Assembly (NCBI RefSeq): GCF_900156865.1
Contig: NZ_LT732529.1
Span: 3,460,866-3,524,865, forward strand
Length of the DNA stretch: 64,000 bases
Reading direction: 5' to 3'
Origin: Litchfieldia sinesaloumensis
Lineage (GTDB): Bacteria > Bacillota > Bacilli > Bacillales > Bacillaceae_L
Shown here: positions 17,528 to 26,496 of the stretch, piece by piece
How the letters are laid out: each line of letters opens with the position of its first letter
Numbering within the stretch: the first letter of the stretch is position 1
Position numbers and translations under genes: made by a program
Notes under the pieces: generated by a model
The model's database searches: none
Told to the model about the DNA's origin: nothing
What the model saw: only the letters and a program-made list of their open reading frames with translations

Positions 17528-18946
17528 TTATATACCTAGGGAAACATATTTTACTTCTAGATACTCTTCAATGCCATAATGTCCACCCTCACGACCAAGT
17601 CCACTTTGTTTGTAGCCACCAAATGGTGCTTGAGGCGTCGACGGTAGACCATCGTTTAAACCGACAATTCCGTATTCAAGACCCTCTACGATACGAATCC
17701 CTTCAGAGATATTTTCTGTAAAGACATAAGCCGCAAGTCCAAAAATGGAATTGTTTGCACGTTGAATGACTTCTTTTTCATCCTTGAAGATAGTGATTGG
17801 CGCTAGTGGACCAAAGGTTTCCTCCGTCATGCATAGCATATCGTCACTGGCATTTGATACAACAGTTGGTTCAAAAAACAGCCCATTTGCCGCTTTTCCT
17901 CCCGTTACTACTTTAGCTCCCTTTTTGATTGCATCATCTACATGAACTTGTACCTTAGCAACAGCCTCAGCATCAATAAGTGGTCCTATTTCTGTACCTT
18001 CTTCTAATCCATTCCCCATTTTTAGGTCTTTTACCTTAGCAGAGAACTTCTGAACAAATTCCTCCTCCATGTCCTTATGTACATAGATTCGATTTGAGCA
18101 TACGCATGTCTGACCCGCATTACGAAATTTTGCGGCAATTACGCCGTCTACTGCTTTTTCGAGATTCGCATTTTTTGTAATAATAACTGGCGCATGACCG
18201 CCTAACTCAAGTGAAATCTTTTTGACCGTGTCTGCTGATCCTTTCATTAACAGCTTTCCAACTTCGGTTGACCCTGTAAAGGTAAGCTTTCTCACACGGT
18301 TATCCGCTAACCAAACCTCACCAATTTCCTTCGCATCTCCGGTAATAACATTAATGACTCCCTTTGGAATCCCTACTTTTTCTGCTAACTCCGCTAGTTT
18401 CAAGGCGGTAAGTGGTGTTTGTTCAGCCGGTTTCACCACAACCGTACAGCCTGCAGCAAGGGCTGGTGCCACCTTTCTTGTAATCATTGCGGCTGGAAAA
18501 TTCCATGGGGTAATCGCTGCAATTACACCCACAGGCTGCTTGATGACAAATATCCGCTTGTTGCTTGTTGTCGCTGGAATTGTTTCGCCATAAACTCGCT
18601 TTCCCTCTTCTGCGTACCATGAAATAAACCCATTTGCGTATTGAACTTCTCCGAGCGCTTCTTTCAATGGCTTTCCTTGTTCAATCGTCATCGTTTTGGC
18701 TATTTCCATTTCATTTTCTTTTATCAGTTCAAACCAAGCACGAATATAGTTACCACGATCATATGCAGATAAAGCTGCCCATTTTGGAAAAGCATCGTTG
18801 GCTGCATCTACAGCTAAAGCTGCTTCATTCCTTCCACCAAACGGTACAGTCGCAACCACATCACCAGTAGCCGGATTATTCACCTCAAGAACAGAAAGGT
18901 CATTTCCGATCCATTCTCCATTGCAATACATTAAGTATTTTTGCAT
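17528..18946 (-). CDS. gabD: Succinate-semialdehyde dehydrogenase (GabD-like)
   Basis: Aldehyde dehydrogenase superfamily. NAD(P) fold, catalytic Glu in LELGGHAPVI (about 250) and nucleophilic Cys in NAGQTCVCSNRI (about 284; the second Cys three residues later is typical of the SSADH branch). 472 residues. It oxidises succinic semialdehyde to succinate in GABA breakdown; other semialdehydes are possible since gabT is not nearby. A TTG three bases upstream is also in frame, but GAGGTG favours the ATG at 18946. Confidence 0.85.
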   Translation of the reverse strand: MQKYLMYCNGEWIGNDLSVLEVNNPATGDVVATVPFGGRNEAALAVDAANDAFPKWAALSAYDRGNYIRAWFELIKENEMEIAKTMTIEQGKPLKEALGEVQYANGFISWYAEEGKRVYGETIPATTSNKRIFVIKQPVGVIAAITPWNFPAAMITRKVAPALAAGCTVVVKPAEQTPLTALKLAELAEKVGIPKGVINVITGDAKEIGEVWLADNRVRKLTFTGSTEVGKLLMKGSADTVKKISLELGGHAPVIITKNANLEKAVDGVIAAKFRNAGQTCVCSNRIYVHKDMEEEFVQKFSAKVKDLKMGNGLEEGTEIGPLIDAEAVAKVQVHVDDAIKKGAKVVTGGKAANGLFFEPTVVSNASDDMLCMTEETFGPLAPITIFKDEKEVIQRANNSIFGLAAYVFTENISEGIRIVEGLEYGIVGLNDGLPSTPQAPFGGYKQSGLGREGGHYGIEEYLEVKYVSLGI

Positions 18947-19048
18947 CAATGTTCACCTCGTTCCTATCGACGGATAGTATTTCCTTACCTTTAAAGGGGT
19001 ATGAAAGAGTAGGAAAACTCCACTCATCAGCACCCTACTTATTTCACA

Positions 19049-20002
19049 TTATTCCGTAAAACCAGTAGCTATTACAGTAACAATAATCTCGTCTTTTAAA
19101 TTATCGTTAATGACTGATCCAAAAATCATATTTAAATCCTCATGTGTCGCTGATGAAATGACATCAGCTGCTTCTTGAATTTCAAATAAGCTTAAATTTC
19201 TACCGCCCGTGATATTTAAAATTACCCCACGTGCTCCACTAATGGAAGTCTCAAGTAATGGGCTATTAATTGCCTTATGGGCTGCTTCAACTGCACGTCC
19301 TTCCCCTGCTGCCATACCAATTCCCATTAATGCCGTTCCACGATGGGACATGACCGTTTTCACATCAGCGAAGTCAAGATTGATTAAACCGGGTACAGCA
19401 ATTAAGTCTGATATCCCTTGAACCCCTCGAAGAAGAACATTATCAGCTTCGCGGAAAGCTTCAATCATCGGTGTTCGCTTATCAACTATCTCCAATAATT
19501 TTTCATTTGGAATAATGATTAATGTATCCACAGCTTCCTTCATTGCATCAATACCAGCGTCCGCATTAACAGCCCGTTTACGCCCTTCAAATCGGAATGG
19601 ACGTGTCACTACACCGATTGTTAAGGAACCTATCTTTTTGGCGATTCTTGCTATTTCAGGTGCGGCACCAGTTCCTGTGCCTCCGCCCATACCGGCAGTT
19701 ACAAAGACCATATCCGCTCCCTTTAACGCTTCCTCAATCTCCCTCTCACTTTCTTCCACTGCCCTCATACCAATTTGTGGGTTTGCACCAGCACCAAGCC
19801 CTCTTGTTAGGGATGCTCCAATTTGAATGGTTTTTTCTGCTTTAGATTGATTTAGGGCTTGTCCGTCCGTATTAACAGCAATGAACTCTACCCCTTCCAC
19901 CCCTGCTTCAATCATACGGTTTACAGCATTATTGCCACCGCCCCCGACACCCACTACCTTGATTTTTGCAAATTGATCTATGTATGGTTCAAACTCTAAC
20001 AT
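19049..20002 (-). CDS. ftsZ: FtsZ paralogue lacking the C-terminal linker and tail
   Basis: 317-residue tubulin-like GTPase. N-terminal start [23 protein letters not shown]-binding GGGTGTG (about 107-113) and T7 catalytic loop NLDFADVKT (about 207-215) are intact, so polymerisation and hydrolysis should be possible. It aligns closely with B. subtilis FtsZ (382 residues) up to TVIATGF, then stops two residues later; the whole linker and the conserved tail that binds FtsA, SepF, ZapA and EzrA are absent. The stop is followed by a hairpin, not by a frameshifted continuation. Strong AAGGAGG, ATG start. It is not in a dcw cluster (neighbours gabD and an amidase), so it is presumably a second ftsZ. 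Confidence 0.9.
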   Translation of the reverse strand: MLEFEPYIDQFAKIKVVGVGGGGNNAVNRMIEAGVEGVEFIAVNTDGQALNQSKAEKTIQIGASLTRGLGAGANPQIGMRAVEESEREIEEALKGADMVFVTAGMGGGTGTGAAPEIARIAKKIGSLTIGVVTRPFRFEGRKRAVNADAGIDAMKEAVDTLIIIPNEKLLEIVDKRTPMIEAFREADNVLLRGVQGISDLIAVPGLINLDFADVKTVMSHRGTALMGIGMAAGEGRAVEAAHKAINSPLLETSISGARGVILNITGGRNLSLFEIQEAADVISSATHEDLNMIFGSVINDNLKDEIIVTVIATGFTE

Positions 20003-20068
20003 GTCATTTCCTCCTTACCGTCCATTCCCTTCTTCTTAAGAGAAGTCGGATTTATACTTATATACTTC

Positions 20069-20078
20069 GTAGTACTAC
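20069..20078. promoter_or_regulatory. Palindrome upstream of the FtsZ paralogue
   Basis: GTAGTACTAC is a perfect 10-bp palindrome within the leftward leader/promoter region of the tail-less ftsZ. Operator role is only a possibility. Confidence 0.25.
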
Positions 20079-20200
20079 TTCTCTTTTTGTCATGAATTTC
20101 CTCTAAAAACTAAAAAGAACCTGTTCTGGCACTTTATGAGCATAATATTAAATTTGTATTACAAACTAATCATAATAAATAGTGAAAGGATATGTAAGCC

Positions 20201-21187
20201 ATGCGAACTAGTATTGCATTACTAATAGTACTTTCTATTAGTTTCTTGTTTTCACATTCAGATGCAAATGCAAATAGAAGCGATAATACCTACGTCATTC
20301 AGGCAGGTGATACATTACCAGGGATTGCTAATAAATTTGAAACTACGGTAGATGAGTTAAAATACACGAATGGGTTACAATCCGATTTATTATTCGTTGG
20401 TCAAAAGCTTTGGGTACCCATTTCCTATGAGGTTTTGGTTGGTGACACCTTACAGGAGATTGCAACTATGTATCATTCCTCCCCTGAACAAATAAAAGCG
20501 ACAAATAAGCTTTCTTCTGAGAAAGTCATCCCTGGTACGGTTCTCAAAATTGCCCCTAAAAGGCTTAACATGCAAGGGGAACATATCTTAATGACAAAAG
20601 AAGAGTTCAAGAATTGGCTTTTCAACCAAAAAATCAAGCGTAAAATAAGCCTTATTCAGCAGCATCACACATGGATTCCAGCTTATGACCGCTTCAATGG
20701 AAATAATCACTTTGAACTATTGAAGGGAATGGAAAACTTCCACAAAAACAATATGGGCTGGAAACATATCGCCCAAAACATTACGACTTTTCCAGATGGG
20801 AAAGTTGCTGTTTCAAGGCCCCTATATATGGCACCAGAAGGTACAATAGGGAAAAGGGCAAATTCTGTTGGAATTGCTATTGAACATGTTGGAAACTTCG
20901 ATACCGGGCACGATAATATGACAAAAGAACAAAGCGAGACAATTATCTATGTTAATGCTGCATTAAGTATCCATTTCGGTTTGACACCTTCAGTTGATAG
21001 TATCACCTACCATCATTGGTGGAATATAAAAACCGGCGAAAGAGTATTGGATAAAGGGCCAGACTACAATGTAAAAACCTGTCCAGGAACAGGTTTCTTT
21101 GGAGGAAATTCCACAACTAGCGCCAGGAAAAACTTCTACCCGCTCATCATTCGTAAAATGGAAGAGCTCCAAAAGGAAATGAACTAA
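20201..21187 (+). CDS. LysM-repeat N-acetylmuramoyl-L-alanine amidase
   Basis: Exported peptidoglycan amidase. Signal peptide (about 1-25, ending ANA), two LysM modules (about 30-73 and 75-117), then an Amidase_2/PGRP-type zinc domain (about 150-325). Candidate zinc ligands: His in IQQHHTWIP, His in TYHHWW and the Cys of KTCPGTGFFGG. 328 residues. Cleaves the MurNAc-L-Ala bond. ATG with GAAAGGA. Convergent with the GntR gene. Confidence 0.87.
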   Translation: MRTSIALLIVLSISFLFSHSDANANRSDNTYVIQAGDTLPGIANKFETTVDELKYTNGLQSDLLFVGQKLWVPISYEVLVGDTLQEIATMYHSSPEQIKATNKLSSEKVIPGTVLKIAPKRLNMQGEHILMTKEEFKNWLFNQKIKRKISLIQQHHTWIPAYDRFNGNNHFELLKGMENFHKNNMGWKHIAQNITTFPDGKVAVSRPLYMAPEGTIGKRANSVGIAIEHVGNFDTGHDNMTKEQSETIIYVNAALSIHFGLTPSVDSITYHHWWNIKTGERVLDKGPDYNVKTCPGTGFFGGNSTTSARKNFYPLIIRKMEELQKEMN

Positions 21188-21230
21188 AGCAAAATCCACT
21201 CACCTATAATGGGCGAGTGGATTTTTTTTG
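21188..21230. terminator. Bidirectional terminator between amidase and GntR gene
   Basis: AAAATCCACTC (21191-21201) pairs with GAGTGGATTTT (21215-21225), followed by a run of T. Confidence 0.85.
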
Positions 21231-21938
21231 TTACACGGTCATTGTTTCAACTTTAAAATAATCAGGCTTTTCTCTCTTGAAGTCATATATATGAGCAATG
21301 CCCTTTGAAATATGTTCATCCACAACTGCTTCTGCTGTTAAGATATCTTTATTGTTTAAAGCTTGATATATCAATCTATGTTCATCGACAATATGTTCCC
21401 AGATTGTTGTTTCTGTTGTTATCAAACGAAGCATTCTTACCCGCTTATATTGCCCGTTCATCTGATCAATTCCATGCCATATACGATCCATGCCTAATCC
21501 TTTATAAATGAGTTCGTGAAATTCGTCATCACACGTCAAAAAGTCTTTGCTGTTTCCCTCTCGTAGTGCGATTTCCTGCATGATTAAATTCTTTTCCATT
21601 TTAAATAATGTTTCAGATGTTAATCTTTCCGTTGCCTCTCGAATCACCGCTAATTCAATTGCTCGCCTCATAAATCTAGATTCCTCAATTACTTTTGAGT
21701 CTATTAAGGATACAAACGTCCCAATTTGAGGTCTTATTTCAATTAAATTTTCCTTTGCGAGTTGCATCAAGGCTTCTCTAATAGGTGTTCGACTAACATT
21801 TAGCTGGGCACCAATTTCACTTTCAGAAATAAGCATACCTGGTTTTAATGATAAATCGATAATCTTACCGTATAGATATGAATAGACAAACTCTCTTCTA
21901 GTTCCTCTATCATTTTTTCTTAATTGATTGTAATCCAT
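21231..21938 (-). CDS. GntR-family (FadR/FCD) transcriptional regulator
   Basis: N-terminal winged HTH (about residues 10-75, with ISESEIGAQLNVSRTPIREAL) and a C-terminal all-helical FCD effector domain with conserved metal-ligand positions (CDDEFH, DEHRLIYQAL, VDEHI). An upstream in-frame ATG (22031) lies inside the promoter region; AAGGAGAGGGTAACG selects the ATG at 21938 (235 residues). No metabolic operon is adjacent, so the effector and targets are unknown. A dyad upstream may be its own operator. Confidence 0.85.
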   Translation of the reverse strand: MDYNQLRKNDRGTRREFVYSYLYGKIIDLSLKPGMLISESEIGAQLNVSRTPIREALMQLAKENLIEIRPQIGTFVSLIDSKVIEESRFMRRAIELAVIREATERLTSETLFKMEKNLIMQEIALREGNSKDFLTCDDEFHELIYKGLGMDRIWHGIDQMNGQYKRVRMLRLITTETTIWEHIVDEHRLIYQALNNKDILTAEAVVDEHISKGIAHIYDFKREKPDYFKVETMTV

Positions 21939-21996
21939 CGTTACCCTCTCCTTGAACGATTCCCACCATCTCTTATTGAAAACGCTTCCTATTATA

Positions 21997-22027
21997 TTAG
22001 TATAGTAGCATACAACTAATATACTAA
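21997..22027. promoter_or_regulatory. Inverted repeat upstream of the GntR gene
   Basis: TTAGTATA-N15-TATACTAA, with a nested GTAT-N6-ATAC, sits 60-90 bp before the start codon. Candidate auto-operator. Confidence 0.4.
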
Positions 22028-22229
22028 TCAATTTGATATTTTCATTTTTTTACAACTTCCGAAAAAAATATGGTGTTTCAAATATATTTTTCTTTACTGT
22101 ATATTAAAATGTCTTCCATGAAAGATAGTGTGAATACACTTTCGAAGAGTGACTACCTTAAACTTCAAACAACTTGGTTTGCTCATCTTTTATCTAATGG
22201 CTAGAAAACTTATAGATAACAGCCACAAT

Positions 22230-22254
22230 AAACGACCGCTCATTGGCGGTCGCT
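22230..22254 (-). terminator. Terminator of the DUF3231 gene
   Basis: CGACCGC / GCGGTCG stem with a 6-nt loop, followed leftward by TTTATTG. Confidence 0.75.
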
Positions 22255-22256
22255 CG

Positions 22257-23261
22257 TTATCTTCCAATTAGTTTTTGGCGATCCTGTGCTTGAGGAGGTT
22301 CCTCCATCCAACCGTTCTTAATCATGATATTGGCACCATCCTCTGCATATAACGATATTTCAGGGAGCATAGTTGCATATTTGACACCTAAATCTTTCCT
22401 CGGGCTCGCACCCATAGCCATTCCATAGTTACCGATTCCCGCTGCAATCATTCCCGATACATGAAACATAATCAATTTTTCAGAGAAAACAGTAGCGGTT
22501 GTACTAGTAATTGAGGTATCCCATATCATTGGAGCAGGTAAATTATCCTTTTTTAAGAAGTCGCTAAAAATATCAATATGCTTTTGAGCAATTTGTGAAC
22601 CCCTCACAAGATAATCTTTCACTTTCGGGTCGCGAACGGTCTGAGCAAAACCAATCATGAGCGCCTTTCCAATTGAATTCGTTTGAATATTTAAGTACAG
22701 GTGGGTTACCTCGTGCGCAATAAGGGGCCTTTTCTCCCCCAAAAACCCCGTTAAGAAGCTTTGTTTTTCTACAAAATCAACCTTTTCAGGGACCGATATA
22801 TATGGTGGCTTAACATACGTACCTTGCTTTAACATCAAATCACGTAGCATATCTTGAAGCATCACACTTTCATCTAATACACGTTTATGAAATTCAACGA
22901 TATCCGGACGTGTAACGATTCCTAAGGCAGCTCCACTTGAAGCCATTGCTAGAATAGACATATGACGGTAATACATCGAGATGAATGAGTCAGAAAAAAG
23001 CCTTGGTGCTTTCGGATTTACATCTCCATCTGTAAATCCAATCGGGATTGGAAACCGATTCTTTTTAAAAATATCTTCTAATATCGAGAGATGTGATTGT
23101 GAGACCTGCAAAACCTTCTCGCTAATTGGACGAATTTCTGGATCTTCTACCTTCTCTATAAAATATTTACTTACACAAAGAGCAAGTGAATCGTTCATAT
23201 ATTGCATCCATAAGGTGGACATTTCTGCAACTGTTAGCTGGATTTTCTCCTTATCCTTCAT
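22257..23261 (-). CDS. DUF3231-family protein (two homologous halves)
   Basis: 334 residues made of two related halves (about 10-165 and 175-325), each a helical bundle ending in a PP motif (YVKPP / MEEPP) and containing similar segments (SQSHLSILEDIFKKN and AQKHIDIFSDFLKKD). I recognise it as DUF3231, a Bacillales family of unknown function whose fold resembles ferritin-like or spore-coat-associated bundles. No signal peptide. ATG start at 23261. Monocistronic. Confidence 0.8.
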   Translation of the reverse strand: MKDKEKIQLTVAEMSTLWMQYMNDSLALCVSKYFIEKVEDPEIRPISEKVLQVSQSHLSILEDIFKKNRFPIPIGFTDGDVNPKAPRLFSDSFISMYYRHMSILAMASSGAALGIVTRPDIVEFHKRVLDESVMLQDMLRDLMLKQGTYVKPPYISVPEKVDFVEKQSFLTGFLGEKRPLIAHEVTHLYLNIQTNSIGKALMIGFAQTVRDPKVKDYLVRGSQIAQKHIDIFSDFLKKDNLPAPMIWDTSITSTTATVFSEKLIMFHVSGMIAAGIGNYGMAMGASPRKDLGVKYATMLPEISLYAEDGANIMIKNGWMEEPPQAQDRQKLIGR

Positions 23262-23354
23262 CTATGAAATTCCCCTTTTGATTTATAAAGTATATGTAGT
23301 ATTTCCCAAAAGGAATATTTCTATTAAATTGTCTATACTTGTCCAATCAACTTG

Positions 23355-23385
23355 AAAAGGACCCCAGCACATAGCTGAGGTCCGA
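23355..23385 (-). terminator. Terminator of the lactonase gene
   Basis: GGACC-C-CAGC / GCTG-A-GGTCC stem (23359-23383), followed leftward by TTTTC. Confidence 0.8.
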
Positions 23386-23389
23386 ATTG

Positions 23390-24439
23390 TTATACGTTTA
23401 GAAACTTCACACAAACTGGATAAGGTACTGTAATATCGGAATCCACTAGGGTTAATTTTCCAGTTTCGATATTTCTAGAATAAAGAACGAGGTTACTTGA
23501 CTCTTGGTTCGAACCGACAATGAATCTTTCTGTTGGGTCAAAGACAAAGTCACGTGGCCAATTACCTTCTGATGAAACCCTTTCAATTAAGGTAAGTTCA
23601 CCGGTTTCCTCATTTACTTGGAAAACCGCTATACTATTATGTCCACGATTTGAAACGTAAACAAACTTTCCATCTTTAGAAATGTGTATCGCACTACCCT
23701 GGCTATTTTCAGTAAAGTCTTCAGGAATCGTTGAAATATATTGAAGTTCAGTAAAACTGCCATTGCTACTGTCATAGGAGAGAGTAATTACTTCGTTACT
23801 TAACTCTGTCATTACATAAGCATGCTTTCCGTTTGGATGAAATGCAATATGTCTTGGCCCACTTCCTGGGCGAACCTGCAAACTTTGTGCCTCTTTTAGA
23901 GCCCCATCGGTAACTTCATAGGTAATAACTTTATCTATCCCTAAATCAACAGCTACCGCATACTTTTCGTCCGGAGTAAAGCCTGAAAAATGGGTATGAG
24001 GCTTTTCCTGCCTTTCATGTGGGCCTGTACCTTCATGTGCAACTACTGATTGAGATGTTCCAATCCTTCCCGTCTCAGCATTAACTGAAATAAGTTCAAT
24101 TGTACCTTTATGATAGTTGGCCGTTAATACTTGGTTATTCGCCTTATTTACACTAACATGACAAGGTGATGCACCTTCAGATACATAATGGTTTAATCGG
24201 TTTAATCCTCCATTTTGATTATCCATTTCATAAGCAGCAACACCACCAGATTCTCCGTCCTTTACAACTGAATAAAGAAAACGATTGTCCTGACTAATTG
24301 TTACATATGTAGGATTCTCCAAGGTTGCTGCGAGCCTAACATTCTCTATCTTTTGTTCGTCCGTATCCAATGTAAACGAATAAACACCTTTACTATCTCC
24401 TTTTGTATAGGTACCAACATAGCCAATAAATTTACTCAT
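23390..24439 (-). CDS. pgl: 6-phosphogluconolactonase (seven-bladed propeller type)
   Basis: 349 residues, the same length as B. subtilis YkgB/Pgl and close to it throughout from memory (e.g. GPHERQEKPHTH, GAGPRHIAFHP-like SGPRHIAFHPNGKHAYVM, and the ending VPYPVCVKF). Hydrolyses 6-phosphogluconolactone in the oxidative pentose phosphate pathway; cytosolic, with no signal peptide. Monocistronic with its own terminator. Confidence 0.92.
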   Translation of the reverse strand: MSKFIGYVGTYTKGDSKGVYSFTLDTDEQKIENVRLAATLENPTYVTISQDNRFLYSVVKDGESGGVAAYEMDNQNGGLNRLNHYVSEGASPCHVSVNKANNQVLTANYHKGTIELISVNAETGRIGTSQSVVAHEGTGPHERQEKPHTHFSGFTPDEKYAVAVDLGIDKVITYEVTDGALKEAQSLQVRPGSGPRHIAFHPNGKHAYVMTELSNEVITLSYDSSNGSFTELQYISTIPEDFTENSQGSAIHISKDGKFVYVSNRGHNSIAVFQVNEETGELTLIERVSSEGNWPRDFVFDPTERFIVGSNQESSNLVLYSRNIETGKLTLVDSDITVPYPVCVKFLNV

Positions 24440-24597
24440 AACTCTACCCCTTTCACACTATTTCCTATTCTATCAAGCACTATAGTACCTATACTTTACC
24501 ATTACCTCACAATGAAATGAAGTCCTCTGGATTTGTATTTCAAAGTTAAGCAAGGTACTATTATTGTGAGAAGACAATTTTGCATAGAGGTGTTAAC

Positions 24598-25464
24598 ATG
24601 AAACTTATAGCTTCTGACATGGACGGAACACTATTAGATGATCAAAATCAAATTAGTCCTGAAAATGTACAAGCCATTCAAAAAGCAATCGAAAAAGGGA
24701 TAAAATTTGTTGTTGCAACTGGGAGATCCTATGACTCTGCCATTAAGCCACTTCAAGCCGTTGGTTTGTCATGTCCTATTATCACTTTAAATGGCGCAGC
24801 CAGTTTTGACCTAAACTCTAAACAAATTCGAGATATTCCATTACATGTTTCAGTTTGCAGAAAAATTTTAGAGGTCTGCAAGAACGCTGACATGTATGTT
24901 GAATTTTTTACTGATGACGGAATTTACTCAACAGGAAATGAACAGTTTATGGACATTATGATAAAAATGTTTAAAAACATTCATACTGAATCAACAGAGG
25001 ATGAAATACGCGACATTATTGAAAGACGATTCCAAGAGGAAAAAGTTGAATATGTTAAGAACTATGAAGACCTTCTTTCTAATACAACTATTAAAATATA
25101 TAAACTACTAGGCTTCTCGCTCGACGAAGACACATTAAATCAAGCATATCAGCAACTCGAACATGAATCTGGCATTGTTATTACATCATCTGGTGAATTA
25201 AATCTCGAATTCAACCACCCTGATGCACAAAAAGGGATTGCATTAGAAGCTTTAGCTAATAGCATGGGTATTGAAATGAAAGATGTGATGGCATTAGGCG
25301 ACAATTTAAACGATAAAAGCATGCTGCTTTCTGCAGGTAGAGGTGTTGCAATGGGAAATGCAGTCGACGAGATAAAGAGCGTATGTACGTTTACGACGAG
25401 AACGAATAATGAAAATGGAGTTGCTTATGCAATAGAGGAAATGTTGAAAACATATAAAGAATAG
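24598..25464 (+). CDS. Cof-type HAD phosphatase
   Basis: HAD superfamily subclass IIB. Motif I SDMDGTLLDD (Asp nucleophile at about 8), motif II in VVATGRS, Lys before the cap, and motif III GDNLNDKSML. 288 residues. It dephosphorylates sugar phosphates, FMN or PLP in relatives; the substrate here is unknown. The frame extends to a TTG at 24580, but AGAGGTG with 7-nt spacing points to the ATG at 24598. Confidence 0.87.
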   Translation: MKLIASDMDGTLLDDQNQISPENVQAIQKAIEKGIKFVVATGRSYDSAIKPLQAVGLSCPIITLNGAASFDLNSKQIRDIPLHVSVCRKILEVCKNADMYVEFFTDDGIYSTGNEQFMDIMIKMFKNIHTESTEDEIRDIIERRFQEEKVEYVKNYEDLLSNTTIKIYKLLGFSLDEDTLNQAYQQLEHESGIVITSSGELNLEFNHPDAQKGIALEALANSMGIEMKDVMALGDNLNDKSMLLSAGRGVAMGNAVDEIKSVCTFTTRTNNENGVAYAIEEMLKTYKE

Positions 25465-25499
25465 GAAGGTTCGCTACTTGTGGCCCCTTCCTTTATTAA

Positions 25500-26351
25500 T
25501 TAAGTAGCGAACTTTTGACGATCGGCAACTCGATGAATATGAACTGTTAAATAAATCTTGTCATCTAACGAAATTTCCCTGTTAAAACTTTGCTGTAAAT
25601 AAGTAGCTATTTTTTCCATGCAAGCAAATGCCTCTGGAAATTTATACTGAGTTTGCTCGTAGAAAAAGTCATCGAGTGCAGGGGACACGTTTTCATGACG
25701 AACGAAGTCTGCAGCTAATAGTCGTAGATGCGATATAAAACGTTCATAGTTTACTGTGGTTTCTTCCAATTCCATATTAAAGTGATTCTCTACAATTTGT
25801 ATGATTTGATTTACAATCTCCGTCATTTGAAAGACACCTGCTACATTTTTAGATGACAGTTGACTATTTACTAAATGCAAAGCAATAGAAGCAGCTTCAT
25901 TTTCATCAAACCTAAAACCCGTTTCTTGTTCAATGATGTCAAGAGCCTTTAATGCAATTTGAAACTCTGGTTTATAATATTTATGGATTTCCCAAAGCAT
26001 CGCATTCTTCAAATGAATCCCTTGTTTATATCTTGTTATTGCAAAACTGATATGGTCTGTTAACGCAACATATAAATAATCATCTAATTTATTGGGAAGT
26101 TGTTTTTTGGCAATATCGATAATCTTTGATGAAATATTTAAGTAGACTTCTGAAGTATCTTCTAGTAGTTTCGCAAGTTTTTCGAAAACTCCGTGTCTTT
26201 GCAAGACAAAGGTCTTTTCAATTTTTGACGTATCAATTGTATCTCCAGATTTCCTTTGAAAGGCTAATCCCTTACCCATTACAACTACTTCTTGACCTAA
26301 TTCATTCATAGCCATGACTACATTATTATTCAATACCTTTTCAATTTTCAC
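25500..26351 (-). CDS. licT: LicT/BglG-family transcriptional antiterminator
   Basis: RNA-binding CAT domain (residues 1-58, KIEKVLNNNVVMA, GKGLAFQ) and two PTS-regulation domains with conserved histidines (LTDHISFAI; SIALHLVNSQL; VHIHRV). About 283 residues, very like B. subtilis LicT. These proteins stabilise an RNA antiterminator (RAT) and are controlled by PTS phosphorylation. The frame opens at a TTG inside AAGGAGGTGG; the GTG at 26351 with 7-8 nt spacing is the better start. No PTS permease, beta-glucosidase or RAT sequence is nearby, so it acts in trans or on a distant operon. Confidence 0.87.
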   Translation of the reverse strand: MKIEKVLNNNVVMAMNELGQEVVVMGKGLAFQRKSGDTIDTSKIEKTFVLQRHGVFEKLAKLLEDTSEVYLNISSKIIDIAKKQLPNKLDDYLYVALTDHISFAITRYKQGIHLKNAMLWEIHKYYKPEFQIALKALDIIEQETGFRFDENEAASIALHLVNSQLSSKNVAGVFQMTEIVNQIIQIVENHFNMELEETTVNYERFISHLRLLAADFVRHENVSPALDDFFYEQTQYKFPEAFACMEKIATYLQQSFNREISLDDKIYLTVHIHRVADRQKFAT

Positions 26352-26436
26352 CAAATCCACCTCCTTCAACTTGCATTCAAGAATACCACTTATATCTTTC
26401 TATCACAAATAAATAATACTACTACTTTTTGGAACA

Positions 26437-26490
26437 AAAAAGGCTATTTACGGTAATCTCCTTCACCGTAAATAGCCTTTATTTTTTTAA
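26437..26490. terminator. Strong terminator after brnQ
   Basis: A 16-bp perfect stem AAAGGCTATTTACGGT (26439-26454) with 26465-26480, loop 10 nt, with T/A runs on both sides. Confidence 0.88.
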
Positions 26491-26496
26491 TCAACC

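Noticed and set aside
19597-19845. Open frames opposite the ftsZ paralogue
   Set aside because: Antisense shadows of a well-supported gene, with no ribosome sites.
21977-21990. cre-like TGAAAACGCTTCCT upstream of the GntR gene
   Set aside because: Two mismatches at conserved positions of the cre consensus; too weak to call.
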